NCBI RefSeq assembly: GCF_014639655.1
Contig: NZ_BMGB01000001.1
Coordinates: 1,070,882-1,134,881, forward strand
DNA: 64,000 bases
Source of the DNA: Conyzicola nivalis
Lineage (GTDB): Bacteria > Actinomycetota > Actinomycetes > Actinomycetales > Microbacteriaceae
Reading direction: 5' to 3'
Below, piece after piece: positions 27,338 to 37,124 of the stretch (position 1 is the first letter of the stretch; each line of letters opens with the position of its first letter). The notes under the pieces are model-generated. The model had not been told where the DNA came from, did not search any database, and worked only from the letters and a program-made list of their open reading frames with translations. The position numbers and the translations under genes are program-made.

Positions 27338-27367
27338 TGGACAGTCATATGAAGCCTTCCTACAGTT
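27338..27367 (+). promoter_or_regulatory. Candidate kdgD promoter
   Basis: TTGGAC (27338-27343) and TACAGT (27362-27367) with an 18-bp spacer, 63 bp before the kdgD GTG. The spacer contains the palindromic word TCATATGA. Confidence 0.5.
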
Positions 27368-27430
27368 GACCACGAACCAGCCAGAGCTGGCACCGCCCAC
27401 ATCGCAGTGGACTATCGGAGGTAAGACAAC

Positions 27431-28360
27431 GTGGTCGAATTCTCGCCGCAGCAACTCGCCGACACCGTCGGATCCGGACTGCTCTCGTTTCCCGTGACGC
27501 ACTTCACCGACGATCTCGAGTTCGACGAGCCCAGCTACCGGGAGCACCTCTCCTGGCTCAGCCAGTACCCGGTGGCCGGACTCTTCGCTGCCGGCGGAAC
27601 CGGGGAGTTCTTCTCGCTCACCGCTTCCGAGGTCTCCTCCGTCCTCACGGCGGCCATCGAAGAGGTCGATGGACGCGTTCCCGTGATCGCCCCCGCCGGC
27701 CTGGGCACGCGCACCGCGATCGAGCAGGCCCGCGACGCCGAGCGCGTCGGAGCCGCGGGCATCCTGCTGTTCCCTCACTACCTCACAGAGGCGTCGCAAG
27801 AGGGCATCGCTGCCCACGTCGAGGCGGTGTGCCGCTCGACCTCCCTCGGCGTAATCTTCTACAACCGAGCGAACGCCCGCATCACCGTCGAGACGCTCGC
27901 GCGGCTCGCCGACTCCTGCCCCAACCTCGTCGGGTTCAAGGACGGGCTCGGCGATATCGAACTCATGACCCGCATCTACGCGCGGTTCGGCCAGCGGTTC
28001 GTCTACATCGGCGGCCTGCCGACCGCGGAGACATTCGCGCTCCCCTACCTCGAACTCGGCGTGACGACCTACTCGTCGGCACTGTTCAACTTCGCCCCCG
28101 AGTTCGCGCTCGAGTTCTACGCCGACGTGCGCGCGAAACGGCACGACGCGGTCTACGCGAAACTGCGCGATTTCGTGCTCCCCTACCTCGACATTCGGGA
28201 CCGGCGGAAGGGCTACGCGGTGTCGATCATCAAGGCCGGTCTCGACGCCGTCGGCCGGCGCGGGGGTCCGGTGCGGCCTCCACTGCTCGGCCTGACGCAC
28301 GAGGAACGCGACGAACTGCGCGAACTGACCGCCGCAAACGCTCTCCAGCCCGCACGGTAG
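27431..28360 (+). CDS. kdgD: 5-dehydro-4-deoxyglucarate dehydratase
   Basis: Converts 5-keto-4-deoxyglucarate to alpha-ketoglutarate semialdehyde with loss of CO2 and water. A DapA/NAL-superfamily TIM barrel of 309 residues. The glycine-rich substrate loop is GGTGEFFSL (residues about 56-64), the catalytic Tyr is in FYNRANARI and the Schiff-base Lys170 in [12 protein letters not shown] start. It is followed 67 bp later by the aldehyde dehydrogenase that takes its product, then by gudD, forming a compact operon. Confidence 0.95.
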   Translation: MVEFSPQQLADTVGSGLLSFPVTHFTDDLEFDEPSYREHLSWLSQYPVAGLFAAGGTGEFFSLTASEVSSVLTAAIEEVDGRVPVIAPAGLGTRTAIEQARDAERVGAAGILLFPHYLTEASQEGIAAHVEAVCRSTSLGVIFYNRANARITVETLARLADSCPNLVGFKDGLGDIELMTRIYARFGQRFVYIGGLPTAETFALPYLELGVTTYSSALFNFAPEFALEFYADVRAKRHDAVYAKLRDFVLPYLDIRDRRKGYAVSIIKAGLDAVGRRGGPVRPPLLGLTHEERDELRELTAANALQPAR

Positions 28361-28427
28361 CGTCGCGCCCGCGACGACCACCGGCACAGCCATCACCTTC
28401 GGCACAGACTTCGACGAAAGGACCATC

Positions 28428-30005
28428 GTGACGATAACGGGAGAAATGCTGATTGGGGCGGAGCGCGTGCGGGGCACGGCTGGCTCGTTCCGCGCCGTCG
28501 ACCCGTCGACCGGAGAGACCGTTGAACCCGACTTCGGGCAGGGCGACGAGGCCGACGTCGACCGCGCCGCGCTGCTCGCTCACGACGCGTTCGACGTCTA
28601 CCGGGCGACCTCGCCCGCACAGCGTGCCGATTTTCTCGAGTCGATCGCGCGTAACATCGAGGCGCTCGGCGACACCCTCATCGACCGGGCTCGGCTCGAA
28701 TCGGGTCTCCCGGCCGCTCGGCTCGAGGGCGAACGCACGCGGACGACGAGCCAACTGAGGTTGTTCGCCGAGCTGTTGCGCGGCGGCACGTCGACCGGCG
28801 TGCGCATCGACCCCGCTCAGCCGGACCGGAAGCCGGCTCCGCGCCTCGACATCCGCCAGAGGCTGATCGGTGTCGGACCCGTCGCGGTCTTCGGGTCGAG
28901 CAACTTCCCACTGGCGTTCTCCAACGCCGGCGGAGACACCGCCTCCGCCCTGGCCGGCGGCTGCCCCGTCGTGGTGAAGGTGCACAACGCGCATCCCGGA
29001 ACGGCGATGCTCGTCGCGGGTGCCGTTTCCGACGCCGTCGCCGAACAGGGACTGCCCGAGGGCGTGTACTCGTCGCTCATCGGAGCGGGCAACAGCATCG
29101 GCGCGGCCCTCGTGGCCCACCCGGCCATCAAGGCCGTCGGATTCACCGGTTCGCGCTCGGGTGGACTCGCCCTCGTCGAGATCGCGCGCAAGCGCCGCGA
29201 GCCCATCCCCGTGTACGCCGAGATGAGCAGCATCAACCCGGTGTTCGTCTTCCCCTCCGCTATCACCGAGGAGGTGGCCGCGGGTTTCGTCAGTTCCCTC
29301 ACCCTGGGAGCGGGACAGTTCTGCACCAATCCGGGACTCGTGTTCGTGCCGACCGGGCGCGAGGGCGATGAGTTCACGCGATCCGTCGGCCGCCTCGTCG
29401 CCGAGGCGACGGGCCAGACCATGCTGACCCGTGGCATCCGCGAAGCCTTCGAATCGGGCACCGCCCGGCTCGACGCGGTCCCCGGTGTCGAGCGTCTCGG
29501 CAGCGGCGCCCCCGGTGACGGACCCAACGCTCCCGGGCCGGTGGTGTTCGCCACCGACTCCGACCGGCTGCGCTCGGAAGACGCGCTGCAGGACGAGGTC
29601 TTCGGGGCATCGTCGCTCGTGGTGCGGTACGGGTCGATCGACGACCTGTTGGCGCTCGCCGAGGCGATCGAGGGGCAGCTGACAGCGACGATCCTCGCCG
29701 GCCGTGGAGAGAACGGCGAGGTGAGCCGCCTGCTTCCCGTGCTGGAACGCAAGGTCGGCCGCATCCTCTACAACGGCTGGCCGACGGGTGTCGAAGTCAA
29801 CCATGCGATGGTGCATGGCGGCCCGTTCCCGTCCACTTCTGATGGGAAGACCACCTCGGTCGGCACGCTCGCCATCCAACGTTTCCTGCGGCCGGTCGCG
29901 TATCAGAACCTGCCCGACGAGCTACTGCCCGCCCCGCTCGCCGACGCGAACCCGTGGGACCAGGTGCGCAGCGTCGACGGCCGCATCGAGGGGCTCACCC
30001 GATGA
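28428..30005 (+). CDS. Alpha-ketoglutaric semialdehyde dehydrogenase
   Basis: Aldehyde dehydrogenase of 525 residues, type III KGSADH-like, oxidising alpha-ketoglutarate semialdehyde to alpha-ketoglutarate with NAD(P). Catalytic Cys299 ([10 protein letters not shown]), general base Glu265 (YAEMSSINP) and cofactor segment [11 protein letters not shown] are visible. The GTG at 28428 has AAAGGA 5 bases upstream. Its stop overlaps the gudD ATG. The last 25 codons, ending [20 protein letters not shown], are duplicated as a gene remnant at 33850-33933. Confidence 0.94.
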   Translation: MTITGEMLIGAERVRGTAGSFRAVDPSTGETVEPDFGQGDEADVDRAALLAHDAFDVYRATSPAQRADFLESIARNIEALGDTLIDRARLESGLPAARLEGERTRTTSQLRLFAELLRGGTSTGVRIDPAQPDRKPAPRLDIRQRLIGVGPVAVFGSSNFPLAFSNAGGDTASALAGGCPVVVKVHNAHPGTAMLVAGAVSDAVAEQGLPEGVYSSLIGAGNSIGAALVAHPAIKAVGFTGSRSGGLALVEIARKRREPIPVYAEMSSINPVFVFPSAITEEVAAGFVSSLTLGAGQFCTNPGLVFVPTGREGDEFTRSVGRLVAEATGQTMLTRGIREAFESGTARLDAVPGVERLGSGAPGDGPNAPGPVVFATDSDRLRSEDALQDEVFGASSLVVRYGSIDDLLALAEAIEGQLTATILAGRGENGEVSRLLPVLERKVGRILYNGWPTGVEVNHAMVHGGPFPSTSDGKTTSVGTLAIQRFLRPVAYQNLPDELLPAPLADANPWDQVRSVDGRIEGLTR

Positions 30006-31327
30006 CCGGCTCCCCCGTGATCGAGCACGTCGAGGTCGTGCCGGTCGCCGGCCACGACAGTATGCTCCTCAACCTGAGCGGGGCGCACGGGCCGTTCTTC
30101 ACCCGCAACATCGTGATCGTTCACGACAGCGCCGGCCGCACCGGCCTCGGCGAGACGCCCGGGGGCGAGGCCATCCGCGCCACAATCGCCGAAGCGGGCG
30201 AACGCATGGTCGGTCGAACGATCGGCGAATACCGCAGCCTGCTCAGTGACGCGTCCGTCGTGTTCGCCGACCGGGACCGCGGCGGCAGGGGCGCGCAGAC
30301 ATTCGACCTGCGCACCACGGTGCACGCCGTGACGGCTCTCGAATCCGCGCTGCTCGACCTCGTCGGCCAACATCTCGGGGTCCCGGTCGCCGAGCTGCTC
30401 GGTGACGGCGTGCAGCGCACCGCCGTTCCCCTGCTCGGCTACCTGTTCTACATCGGCGACGGCGGGCAAACGACGCTCGCCTATGAGGAGCCGGCCGACG
30501 ACGACGGGTGGGCGTCGCTGCGTCGTCGCCCCGCCCTCGATCCTGACGCCGTGGTGAAGCTCGCCACGGCGGCCCAGGACGCCTACGGGTTCCAGGACTT
30601 CAAGCTCAAGGGCGGCGTCTTCGCGCCGGATCGCGAAGGGGACGCGGTGGAGACCCTCAAAGACGCGTTCCCCACCGCGCGCATAACTCTCGATCCCAAC
30701 GGCGCCTGGTCGCTGCGCGAGGCTGTGCGCATCGGCGAACGCCTGCGCAACGTGCTCGCCTACGCGGAAGACCCGTGCGGCGGCGAGGGCGTCTATTCGG
30801 GCCGGGAGACGATGGCGGAGTTCCGGCGGGCGACCGGCCTGCGCACGGCCACCAACATGATCGCCACCAACTGGCGCGAGCTCGGGCACGCGATCAAGGC
30901 CGACGCGGTAGACATCCCCCTTGCCGACCCGCACTTCTGGACCATGGCCGGTTCCGTGCGCGTGGCACAGCTCTGCGACGCCTGGGGCCTCACCTGGGGA
31001 TCCCATTCGAACAACCACTTCGACGTGTCGCTCGCGATGCTCGCGCACGTCGGCGCCGCGGCGCCCGGGCGGATCACCGCACTCGACACCCACTGGATCT
31101 GGCAGGACGGCGAGAACCTCACCCGCGACGCGCCCGTGATCCGTGACGGGCACCTCCTGCTCCCCGAGGGTCCCGGGCTGGGCGTCACTCTCGATCGCGC
31201 CGCTATCGACCGGGCGCACGCGCTCTACCTCGAGCACGGCCTCGGCGCACGCGACGACTCGGCAGCCATGCAGTTTCTCGTCGACGACTGGACCTTCGAC
31301 GCCAAGCGGCCCGCGCTCGTGCGCTGA
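30002..31327 (+). CDS. gudD: Glucarate dehydratase
   Basis: Enolase-superfamily enzyme converting D-glucarate (or L-idarate) to 5-keto-4-deoxyglucarate. Lys201/Lys203 form the KxK motif (DFKLKGGV), the metal-binding region includes TLDPNGAW, and His335 lies in the canonical [13 protein letters not shown] motif. The 441-residue length matches E. coli GudD. The ATG at 30002 overlaps the preceding stop (ATGA). It makes the substrate for kdgD in the same operon. Confidence 0.95.
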   Translation: MTGSPVIEHVEVVPVAGHDSMLLNLSGAHGPFFTRNIVIVHDSAGRTGLGETPGGEAIRATIAEAGERMVGRTIGEYRSLLSDASVVFADRDRGGRGAQTFDLRTTVHAVTALESALLDLVGQHLGVPVAELLGDGVQRTAVPLLGYLFYIGDGGQTTLAYEEPADDDGWASLRRRPALDPDAVVKLATAAQDAYGFQDFKLKGGVFAPDREGDAVETLKDAFPTARITLDPNGAWSLREAVRIGERLRNVLAYAEDPCGGEGVYSGRETMAEFRRATGLRTATNMIATNWRELGHAIKADAVDIPLADPHFWTMAGSVRVAQLCDAWGLTWGSHSNNHFDVSLAMLAHVGAAAPGRITALDTHWIWQDGENLTRDAPVIRDGHLLLPEGPGLGVTLDRAAIDRAHALYLEHGLGARDDSAAMQFLVDDWTFDAKRPALVR

Positions 31328-31342
31328 CGTGCGCGCGAGACA

Positions 31343-32626
31343 ATGATGCGCCGCGTCCACGCGGTGCTGCTCAGCCTTGTCATCGCGTTGTCCGCCGCGT
31401 CAATCGCGGAGCCGACACTGACACTCTGGGCGGGAGTCGCGGCACTGCTCAGTCTGGCGGTCGGACTGCTGCTCGTGCGGGGCGCGCCGCGACTGATCGC
31501 GGTGGCGCTGACGGTGAGCGGCCTCGCCGCTCTCGCCGTGGGCGCCGCTGACGGTCGGCGTCCCTCGCTGACGGACCTCCTGTCCGTCAATCAGGATCTG
31601 GTCGGCATGCTCGCCGCCGTCTCGTTCCTGCGCCTGCTCTCCCTCGGCGGGGAAACGCCGCGTGGTCGTTCCTCGGGAGTGGCGGCTGTCACCCGCACCG
31701 CGCTCGTCGTGCACGGCCTCGGTTCCGTCATCAACATCAGTGCCGTGGCCATGGCGGGCGACCGGCTCGCCCGTGCCGCACCGCTGCGCATGGCTGACGC
31801 CATGCTGCTCACCCGCGCCTACGCCGCGGGCGCCTTCTGGTCGCCGTTCTGGGTGGCTGCCGCAGCCGCCGTTTCCTACGCACCCGGCGCCGACGCCGCG
31901 GTCACCATCGGCCTCGGGCTCGCCGTGGCCGTCGTCGTGCTGCTGATCAGCATGGTCGACGTCTACCGGGCGTTCGGCGACGACCGTTCCCGATATCAGG
32001 GCTACCCGCTCACCTGGGCGATCCTGCGCATCCCGCTCGCGCTCGTCGTATTCGTGCTCGCGGTGCACCTCTCGATGCCCGCCGTCCCCATCCCCCGCGT
32101 CGTGTTGATCGGGTCGCTCGTCGTCGCCCTGGCCGGAGTTCTCGTCTCATTCGGTCGGCGGGGATTCGCGCTGCTCGCCACGCACGCGACCGCTGGGCTG
32201 TCGGGCCTGCGCAGCGAGACCACCCTGTTCGTCGCGGCCGGCGTCTTGACGGTCGGTCTGCAGACCCTCGTGCCCATGATCGACGTGCTCCTGCCAGTCG
32301 ACGGCTACGGCGTCTGGGTCGCCTGGGCCTCGGTCATCGTCATGGTCGTACTTGCGGTCGTCGGCATCCACCCGATCGTGTCGCTCGCACTCGTGGCGGT
32401 CGTCGTTATGCCGCTCGAGCCCGACCCGACGCTCTTCGTGCTCGCCGCGACCATCGGCTGGGGAACGGCGGCGGCCGTCGGCCCGACGTCGGGCATCCTG
32501 ATGCACGTGAGTGCGCGATTCGGCCTGGACGGGCTCACGCTCGCCTGGCGCAACGCCCCGTTCTTCGTCATCACCGTCGCGGTGGCCCTGCCCGCACTCT
32601 TCCTCGCCTCGGTGATCACCGACTGA
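31343..32626 (+). CDS. Polytopic membrane protein, possible ion-transporter-superfamily carrier
   Basis: 427 residues, about ten predicted membrane helices and no recognisable catalytic motif. Two half-sequences each contain a polar helix break (GSVINISAVAMAGDRL and VGPTSGILMHVSARFG) that recalls the re-entrant loops of ion-transporter-superfamily carriers; this is inference only. It starts 15 bp after gudD, so it is probably part of the kdgD operon and could move a sugar acid or keto-acid. It overlaps the convergent dehydrogenase gene by 11 bp. Confidence 0.6.
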   Translation: MMRRVHAVLLSLVIALSAASIAEPTLTLWAGVAALLSLAVGLLLVRGAPRLIAVALTVSGLAALAVGAADGRRPSLTDLLSVNQDLVGMLAAVSFLRLLSLGGETPRGRSSGVAAVTRTALVVHGLGSVINISAVAMAGDRLARAAPLRMADAMLLTRAYAAGAFWSPFWVAAAAAVSYAPGADAAVTIGLGLAVAVVVLLISMVDVYRAFGDDRSRYQGYPLTWAILRIPLALVVFVLAVHLSMPAVPIPRVVLIGSLVVALAGVLVSFGRRGFALLATHATAGLSGLRSETTLFVAAGVLTVGLQTLVPMIDVLLPVDGYGVWVAWASVIVMVVLAVVGIHPIVSLALVAVVVMPLEPDPTLFVLAATIGWGTAAAVGPTSGILMHVSARFGLDGLTLAWRNAPFFVITVAVALPALFLASVITD

Positions 32627-33587
32627 ACGTCACGGGGTCCAGGGGCGCTTCGCCCCGCAGCACCCTGGCCACATCGCGCACAACGGCGTTGCCAGCCCTC
32701 GCGTTTGCGAGCTCGGTGAAGGCCGCGGCGTGCGGGGTCAGGATTGTCCGCGGCGCCGCGCGCAACGGTGAATCGGCGGCGAGCGGCTCGGCGGCGAAGG
32801 CGTCGAGCGCCGCGAAGCCGACCTGCCCCGAGGTCAACGCCGCGGCCAGCGCGATGTCGTCGATGAGACCGCCCCGCGCGGTATTCACGATCCCCACACC
32901 GCGACGGGCAGCGGCGAACTCGGCGGCACCCAGTAGCGGGCCGTCTTCGGGCGTGAACGGTAGGTGCAGGGTGATGATGTCGCTCTGCTCGATCAGGTGC
33001 GCCAGCGTTGCCCGTCGGGTACCGAGCGCCGCGAAGGCCTCACCAGGCTGGAACGGGTCGTAGGCTACGACGTCGGCATCGAACCCGGCCAGCCGCCTGG
33101 CGACCGCCTGGCCGATGTTGCCGAAACCGACGACCCCGACGCTCGCACCCTCGAGCGCCATACCCGAGAACACCTCCCACTCGCCGCGCCGCAGCGAGGC
33201 GTCGGCCGCGACCAGCTGCCGTGAGCCGGCCAGAAGCAACGCCATCGCCATATCGGCGACGGCCGACGAGTTGGCCCCGGGGGTCCAGACGACCGGGATG
33301 CCCCGCTCGGCCGCGGCCGCAAGATCGATGTTGTCGACGCCCACGCCGTGTTTGCCGATGACCCGCAGGTTCGACGCCGCCTCGATCGTCGCCCGATCGA
33401 GGCGGTCGACGCCGACGATCACCCCGACGGCGTCAGCAAGCTCGTCACGCAGCTGCGTCGGGCTTAACGGCCCCGGCACGCGGGAACGCCGCAGGTCGAT
33501 GCCCTCGCCGGCCGCCGTCTCCCAAGGCTCATCCGAGAACGACCCGAAACTCGGGGTCGTCACGACCACCACACCACCTGACACCAT
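32616..33587 (-). CDS. D-isomer-specific 2-hydroxyacid dehydrogenase
   Basis: NAD(P)-dependent dehydrogenase of 323 residues. The Rossmann motif VGVVGFGNIGQAVA lies near residues 150-163. The catalytic Arg is in VNTARGGL and the catalytic His in LTPHAAAFT. It would reduce or oxidise a 2-keto/2-hydroxy acid such as hydroxypyruvate or glyoxylate. I chose the ATG at 33587 because GGAGGG lies 6 bases upstream; the frame extends to 33902 only through repeat copy 11. It sits at the edge of the sugar-acid island on the opposite strand. Confidence 0.9.
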   Translation of the reverse strand: MVSGGVVVVTTPSFGSFSDEPWETAAGEGIDLRRSRVPGPLSPTQLRDELADAVGVIVGVDRLDRATIEAASNLRVIGKHGVGVDNIDLAAAAERGIPVVWTPGANSSAVADMAMALLLAGSRQLVAADASLRRGEWEVFSGMALEGASVGVVGFGNIGQAVARRLAGFDADVVAYDPFQPGEAFAALGTRRATLAHLIEQSDIITLHLPFTPEDGPLLGAAEFAAARRGVGIVNTARGGLIDDIALAAALTSGQVGFAALDAFAAEPLAADSPLRAAPRTILTPHAAAFTELANARAGNAVVRDVARVLRGEAPLDPVTFSR

Positions 33588-33726
33588 CGACAGCCCTCCG
33601 TTGCGCGTTCTCCCACCCTCGCGCGCGCGGCGCTGCGTCGGCAACACCGATACGGACTGCACCGATGCCCTCCCGGCATGAGCCGAGCCGCAGCATCCGC
33701 GCCACGCCGCCCGTCGGCCTGCTTTC

Positions 33727-33818
33727 GGAAATTCAGGAATCGCGGTCGCGCTCTCAACGCTCGCTCCCGGAAATGCGGGAGAGGGAAAACGATCGGATAC
33801 GGCGGCTCCTGAATTTCC
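33727..33818. repeat. 92-bp hairpin repeat, copy 11
   Basis: Standard arms. GTCG is present at the left end only. A strong inner stem CTCCCG/CGGGAG holds loop GAAATG at the exact midpoint. Lies 139 bp upstream of the dehydrogenase ATG. Confidence 0.95.
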
Positions 33819-33849
33819 AAAAGCGCCAGCGGGCCCAGACCCGCTCGGA

Positions 33850-33933
33850 ATGCCGCCCGCGCCCGTCACCGACGCGAACCCGTGGGACCAGGTGCGCAGC
33901 ATCGACGGCCGCCTCGAGGGGCTCCCGCGGTAG
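33850..33933 (+). pseudogene. 3' remnant of an alpha-ketoglutaric semialdehyde dehydrogenase gene
   Basis: The frame from 33850 to the TAG at 33933 encodes a tail ending [20 protein letters not shown], nearly the same as the end of the intact dehydrogenase at 28428-30005 (differences V/I, I/L, T/P). DNA identity is high across about 60 bp and fades upstream near 33860. No start, cofactor site or catalytic Cys remains, so it is a remnant, not a gene. It is bracketed by repeat copies 11 and 12. Confidence 0.88.
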
Positions 33934-33969
33934 GGGACTCCCCCGCCGCGGGCCCGCGCGCCGGGTTTC

Positions 33970-34049
33970 GGATATTCAGGATGCGGCGTCGAAGCGCCCC
34001 TCTACACAGCCCGCTGGGTCACGGCATCGACCGACTCTCCTGAATTTCC
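33970..34049. repeat. Hairpin repeat, copy 12 (short, 80 bp)
   Basis: Left arm GGATATTCAGGA (one change), right arm standard, GTCG at both ends. The interior is 12 bp shorter than usual. Lies 36 bp downstream of the remnant stop codon. Confidence 0.9.
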
Positions 34050-34070
34050 CGCACGCCGCCACGCTGCTTC

Positions 34071-34162
34071 GGAAACTCAGGAAGGCCGGTCGTGGGCAGT
34101 TCGGACGACCGCGGGATTCCGCGCGACCGTGGGCGAGCGGATGCACCGGCTCCTGAATTTCC
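34071..34162. repeat. 92-bp hairpin repeat, copy 13
   Basis: Left arm GGAAACTCAGGA, right arm standard, GTCG at the left end. Central stem CGCG/CGCG with loop GGATTC, the reverse complement of the loop in copy 3. Ends 66 bp downstream of the ABC permease stop. Confidence 0.95.
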
Positions 34163-34228
34163 GAAAAGGGGTTGCGCGCCGGGCGCGGGTGGGAAAGGGG
34201 CTGCGCGGGCTGGCGGGGCGCAGCGCCC

Positions 34229-35632
34229 TCAGTCCAGCGCCAGCGCCGCCACCGGCGTCACGCGCGTCGCCCGGCGCGACGGGCCGACCGACGCCACGAC
34301 CGTGAGCACGGCCGCCAGCACGATCACTCCGGCGAGGAACGGCAGCGGCATGCCCGGCACCACGAACCCCGGGCTGCCGTTCACGCTGCCGAACATCGAC
34401 TGCGCGCCCACCCAGCCGTAGAAGAACCCGAGCACGAGCCCGACCAGCAGCGAGGCCGCCGTCAGCTGGGCGCTCTCGGCCGTGATCATGCCGCGCACCT
34501 GACGTCCGGTGAACCCGAGCGCCCGCAGCAGTCCGAGCTCACGCGTGCGCTGGAGCACGCTCAACGACAGGTTGTTCACCATGCCGACCGCCGCGATGAC
34601 GGCGCTGAACCCGGTGAGGATCGAGAAGACCACGATCGTCGTGACGAAGGCCTCGTCGATGCCCTGGTAGTACTCCGGGTTCTCCTGCTGGGCCGCCGTG
34701 ATGATGTTCTGGTAGCCCTGCATCGCGACCACGAACATGGTGACCAGCGTCACGCCGATGACGAGCCCGATGGTGGTGCGCGACGAGCGCTCCGGGTACC
34801 GCACCGCATTCTCGGCCGCCAGTCGGGCCGGTGCGCTCGAGCCGAGCAGCCTGCCGACCAGTCTCAGTGCGAACGGCATCACCAGGTGGGCGCCGACGAC
34901 GAGACCGGTGAACGAGAGCAGTCCGCCGACGATGCCCACGAGCACGGCGAGCGGCGTGACCAGACCCATAACGACGGCGAGGCCGAGGATGACGGTGCCG
35001 GTGACGAAGAGCACGGTCGCCGTGACGGTGCGCGCCTTCGATGCGGATGTCTCGGCGACACTCTGCTCGTGCGCCGCACCGGTGGCCTGCATCGGCGAGA
35101 CCACGAGCACGCGCCGGGAACCGACCCAGGACGCGATCCACGTCGTGAGGACGACGGCGACCACGGGCAGCAGCAGCACCGGCGACAGGTACGAGTACGC
35201 GACGTCACCGGGCATGAACCCCGACACCGTGCCAATGGCGACGGTGGCGACGGTGATCGCGGTGCCCACCCCGGTGCCGATAACCGCCCCGGCCACCCCG
35301 ACCGCGAGTCCCTCGCGGGCGACGGCACGCCGCTGCGACCTGGCGCTCGATCCGATCAGCCGCAGCAGCGCGATGGTGCGGGTGCGCCCCGCAATGATCG
35401 TGGCGAACGTGTTCGACGTGACGATCGCCCCGACGTACACGGCGATGACGATGAACACGAGAGCGACGATGCCCAAGAACACAGCCACGGTGTCGCTGCT
35501 GCCCGTGACGCTGTCGGCGGCGACGATCTGGCTGATGACGCCGACGAACTGCAGCACCGAGACCCCGAAGGCGGCGCTCAACGCCGCGACGAGAACGCTG
35601 GGGCCGTGTTCGCGCAGGCTGAGCCGGTTCAT
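34229..35632 (-). CDS. ABC transporter permease, FtsX/MacB-like
   Basis: 467 residues with the FtsX-type topology of repeated multi-helix blocks: an early block around VLVAALSAAFGVSVLQFV, then a C-terminal trio around FSILTGFSAVIAAVGMV, LLVGLVLGFFYGWVG and LAGVIVLAAVLTVVA. The conserved LLRALGFTGRQVRGMI segment is the coupling region. Together with the ATPase before it, it forms an exporter or lipoprotein/peptide-handling complex. The ATG overlaps the ATPase stop (ATGA). Substrate unknown. Confidence 0.93.
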   Translation of the reverse strand: MNRLSLREHGPSVLVAALSAAFGVSVLQFVGVISQIVAADSVTGSSDTVAVFLGIVALVFIVIAVYVGAIVTSNTFATIIAGRTRTIALLRLIGSSARSQRRAVAREGLAVGVAGAVIGTGVGTAITVATVAIGTVSGFMPGDVAYSYLSPVLLLPVVAVVLTTWIASWVGSRRVLVVSPMQATGAAHEQSVAETSASKARTVTATVLFVTGTVILGLAVVMGLVTPLAVLVGIVGGLLSFTGLVVGAHLVMPFALRLVGRLLGSSAPARLAAENAVRYPERSSRTTIGLVIGVTLVTMFVVAMQGYQNIITAAQQENPEYYQGIDEAFVTTIVVFSILTGFSAVIAAVGMVNNLSLSVLQRTRELGLLRALGFTGRQVRGMITAESAQLTAASLLVGLVLGFFYGWVGAQSMFGSVNGSPGFVVPGMPLPFLAGVIVLAAVLTVVASVGPSRRATRVTPVAALALD

Positions 35633-36384
35633 GCCGCTCGCTCCATGCCCAGCATGAGGCCGGAGATCTCCTCGGGCGTCGACTTTCCGAGGTCGCGCAC
35701 GACGGCGCCGTCGGCGAGGAACACGATGCGGTCGGCGTAGCTGGCGGCGATCGGGTCGTGGGTGACCATCGCGATGCTCTGCCCGTATTCGCGGCTCGCG
35801 GTCGCGAGCAGCGTCAGCACCTCGCGGCTGGTGCGCGAGTCCAGGTTGCCGGTCGGCTCGTCCGCGAAGACCAAGTCGGGGCGGGTGGCGAGCGCGCGGG
35901 CGATGGCGACGCGCTGCTGCTGTCCGCCGGACAGCTCGTGCGGGCGGTGTCTCAGCCGAGCGCCGAGGCCGAGCGAGGCAACGAGCTGGTCGATCCATTG
36001 GCGTTCGGCGTCGCTCGGCCGGCGTCCGTCGAGTTCGAAGGGAAGCAGGATGTTGTCCTCGATGTCGAGCGTCGGCACGAGGTTGAACGACTGGAACACG
36101 AACCCGACGCGACGCCGCCTCAGAATCGTGAGGGCGTCATCCGCGAGGCTCGTGATCTCCGTGTCGCCCAGCCACACGCGACCGGACGATACCGAATCGA
36201 GGCCGGCCATGATGTGCATGAGCGTCGATTTACCCGAGCCGCTCGGGCCCATGATGGCGGTGAATTCACCGCGTCGGATGCCGAGCGTGACGTCGCGCAG
36301 TGCGGCGACGCGGTTCTGAATCGACCCATACGATTTGCCGAGGCCCTCGACCCGGGCGACAAGGGTGTCTGTTGAAGTGTCCAT
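35629..36384 (-). CDS. ABC transporter ATP-binding protein, LolD/MacB type
   Basis: 251-residue ATPase with Walker [10 protein letters not shown] (residues 46-54), signature [15 protein letters not shown] (near 150), Walker [13 protein letters not shown] and the switch His in MVTHD. Powers the FtsX-like permease encoded next. The two-component system just downstream on the same strand suggests a stress- or antibiotic-sensing export unit, as is common for this family in Gram-positives; the target is unknown. Confidence 0.96.
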   Translation of the reverse strand: MDTSTDTLVARVEGLGKSYGSIQNRVAALRDVTLGIRRGEFTAIMGPSGSGKSTLMHIMAGLDSVSSGRVWLGDTEITSLADDALTILRRRRVGFVFQSFNLVPTLDIEDNILLPFELDGRRPSDAERQWIDQLVASLGLGARLRHRPHELSGGQQQRVAIARALATRPDLVFADEPTGNLDSRTSREVLTLLATASREYGQSIAMVTHDPIAASYADRIVFLADGAVVRDLGKSTPEEISGLMLGMERAA

Positions 36385-36458
36385 GCTTCAACGCTAGGAA
36401 TCGTGCGGATGATCCGAATCCGGCGCAGGGCTTGCGGGGGTACATCGCAAGGCTGACT

Positions 36459-37124
36459 TCAGTCGGTCAACCCGTTCTCGTAGGCGAACACGACCAGCTG
36501 CACGCGGTCGCGCAGGCCCAGCTTGCCGAGCACCCGCGAGATATGCGTCTTCACGGTGGCCTCGCTGAGGAACTCCGCCGTCGCGATCTCGGAGTTACTC
36601 AGCCCCCGCGCCGCGAGCACGAAGATGTCCTTCTCGCGCGAGGTGAGCTTCTCGAACACCTCGGGGACGACCGTGGCGACATGGGTGTCGAAGTTCTCGA
36701 ACAGCTCGCGGGTGGCGGATGCCGCGATCACCGAGGTACCCGCGTGCACCGTGCGGATGGCGGCGAGCAGGAACTCCGGGTCGGCGTCTTTGAGCAGGAA
36801 GCCGCTCGCTCCCCCGCGAATAGCGCGCATCGCCGCCTCGTCGAGGTCGAAGGTGGTCAGCACGATGATGCGCGGCTGGGGTCCGCCGCGCCGGGCGGCC
36901 GCCGCGAGGATCTCCCTGGTCGACTCGATGCCGTCCATCACGGGCATCCGGATGTCCATGAGGATCACGTCGGGCAGAGCGGTCGCCGCCATCGCGATGC
37001 CCTCGACGCCGTTGCCCGCCTGCCCGACGAATTCGAGGTCGGTCTGCGAGGAGACGAGCATCCTGATGCCGGTCCTGAACAGCGCCTGGTCGTCGACCAG
37101 CCCGACCCTGATCCGCTCGCTCAC
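36459..37124 (-). CDS. NarL/FixJ-type response regulator
   Basis: 221 residues. The receiver domain has phospho-acceptor Asp57 (VILMDIRMP), the acidic pair Asp11-Asp12 and the conserved Lys in GFLLKD. The C-terminal LuxR-type HTH (LTSREKDIFVLAARGLSNSE to TVKTHISRVLGKLGL) follows. A GTG start overlaps the kinase stop (GTGA). Likely controls the ABC transporter pair whose genes lie 74 bp upstream. Confidence 0.96.
   Translation of the reverse strand: MSERIRVGLVDDQALFRTGIRMLVSSQTDLEFVGQAGNGVEGIAMAATALPDVILMDIRMPVMDGIESTREILAAAARRGGPQPRIIVLTTFDLDEAAMRAIRGGASGFLLKDADPEFLLAAIRTVHAGTSVIAASATRELFENFDTHVATVVPEVFEKLTSREKDIFVLAARGLSNSEIATAEFLSEATVKTHISRVLGKLGLRDRVQLVVFAYENGLTD

Larger units (their letters stand above)
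33588..34228. other. 641-bp gene-free stretch with three hairpin repeats and a gene remnant
   Basis: Contains repeat copies 11, 12 and 13 and, between 11 and 12, the last 27 codons of a lost aldehyde dehydrogenase gene. No intact gene is visible. The layout looks like a deletion scar at the right edge of the sugar-acid island. Confidence 0.8.

Noticed and set aside
33588-33902. N-terminal extension of the 2-hydroxyacid dehydrogenase
   Set aside because: It reads through repeat copy 11, and a proper ribosome-binding site precedes the internal ATG at 33587.
36385-36458. A possible tRNA in the short gap before the ABC ATPase gene
   Set aside because: No T-loop GGTTCGA-type box or acceptor pairing could be found. 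The same check on other intergenic gaps also found no tRNA.
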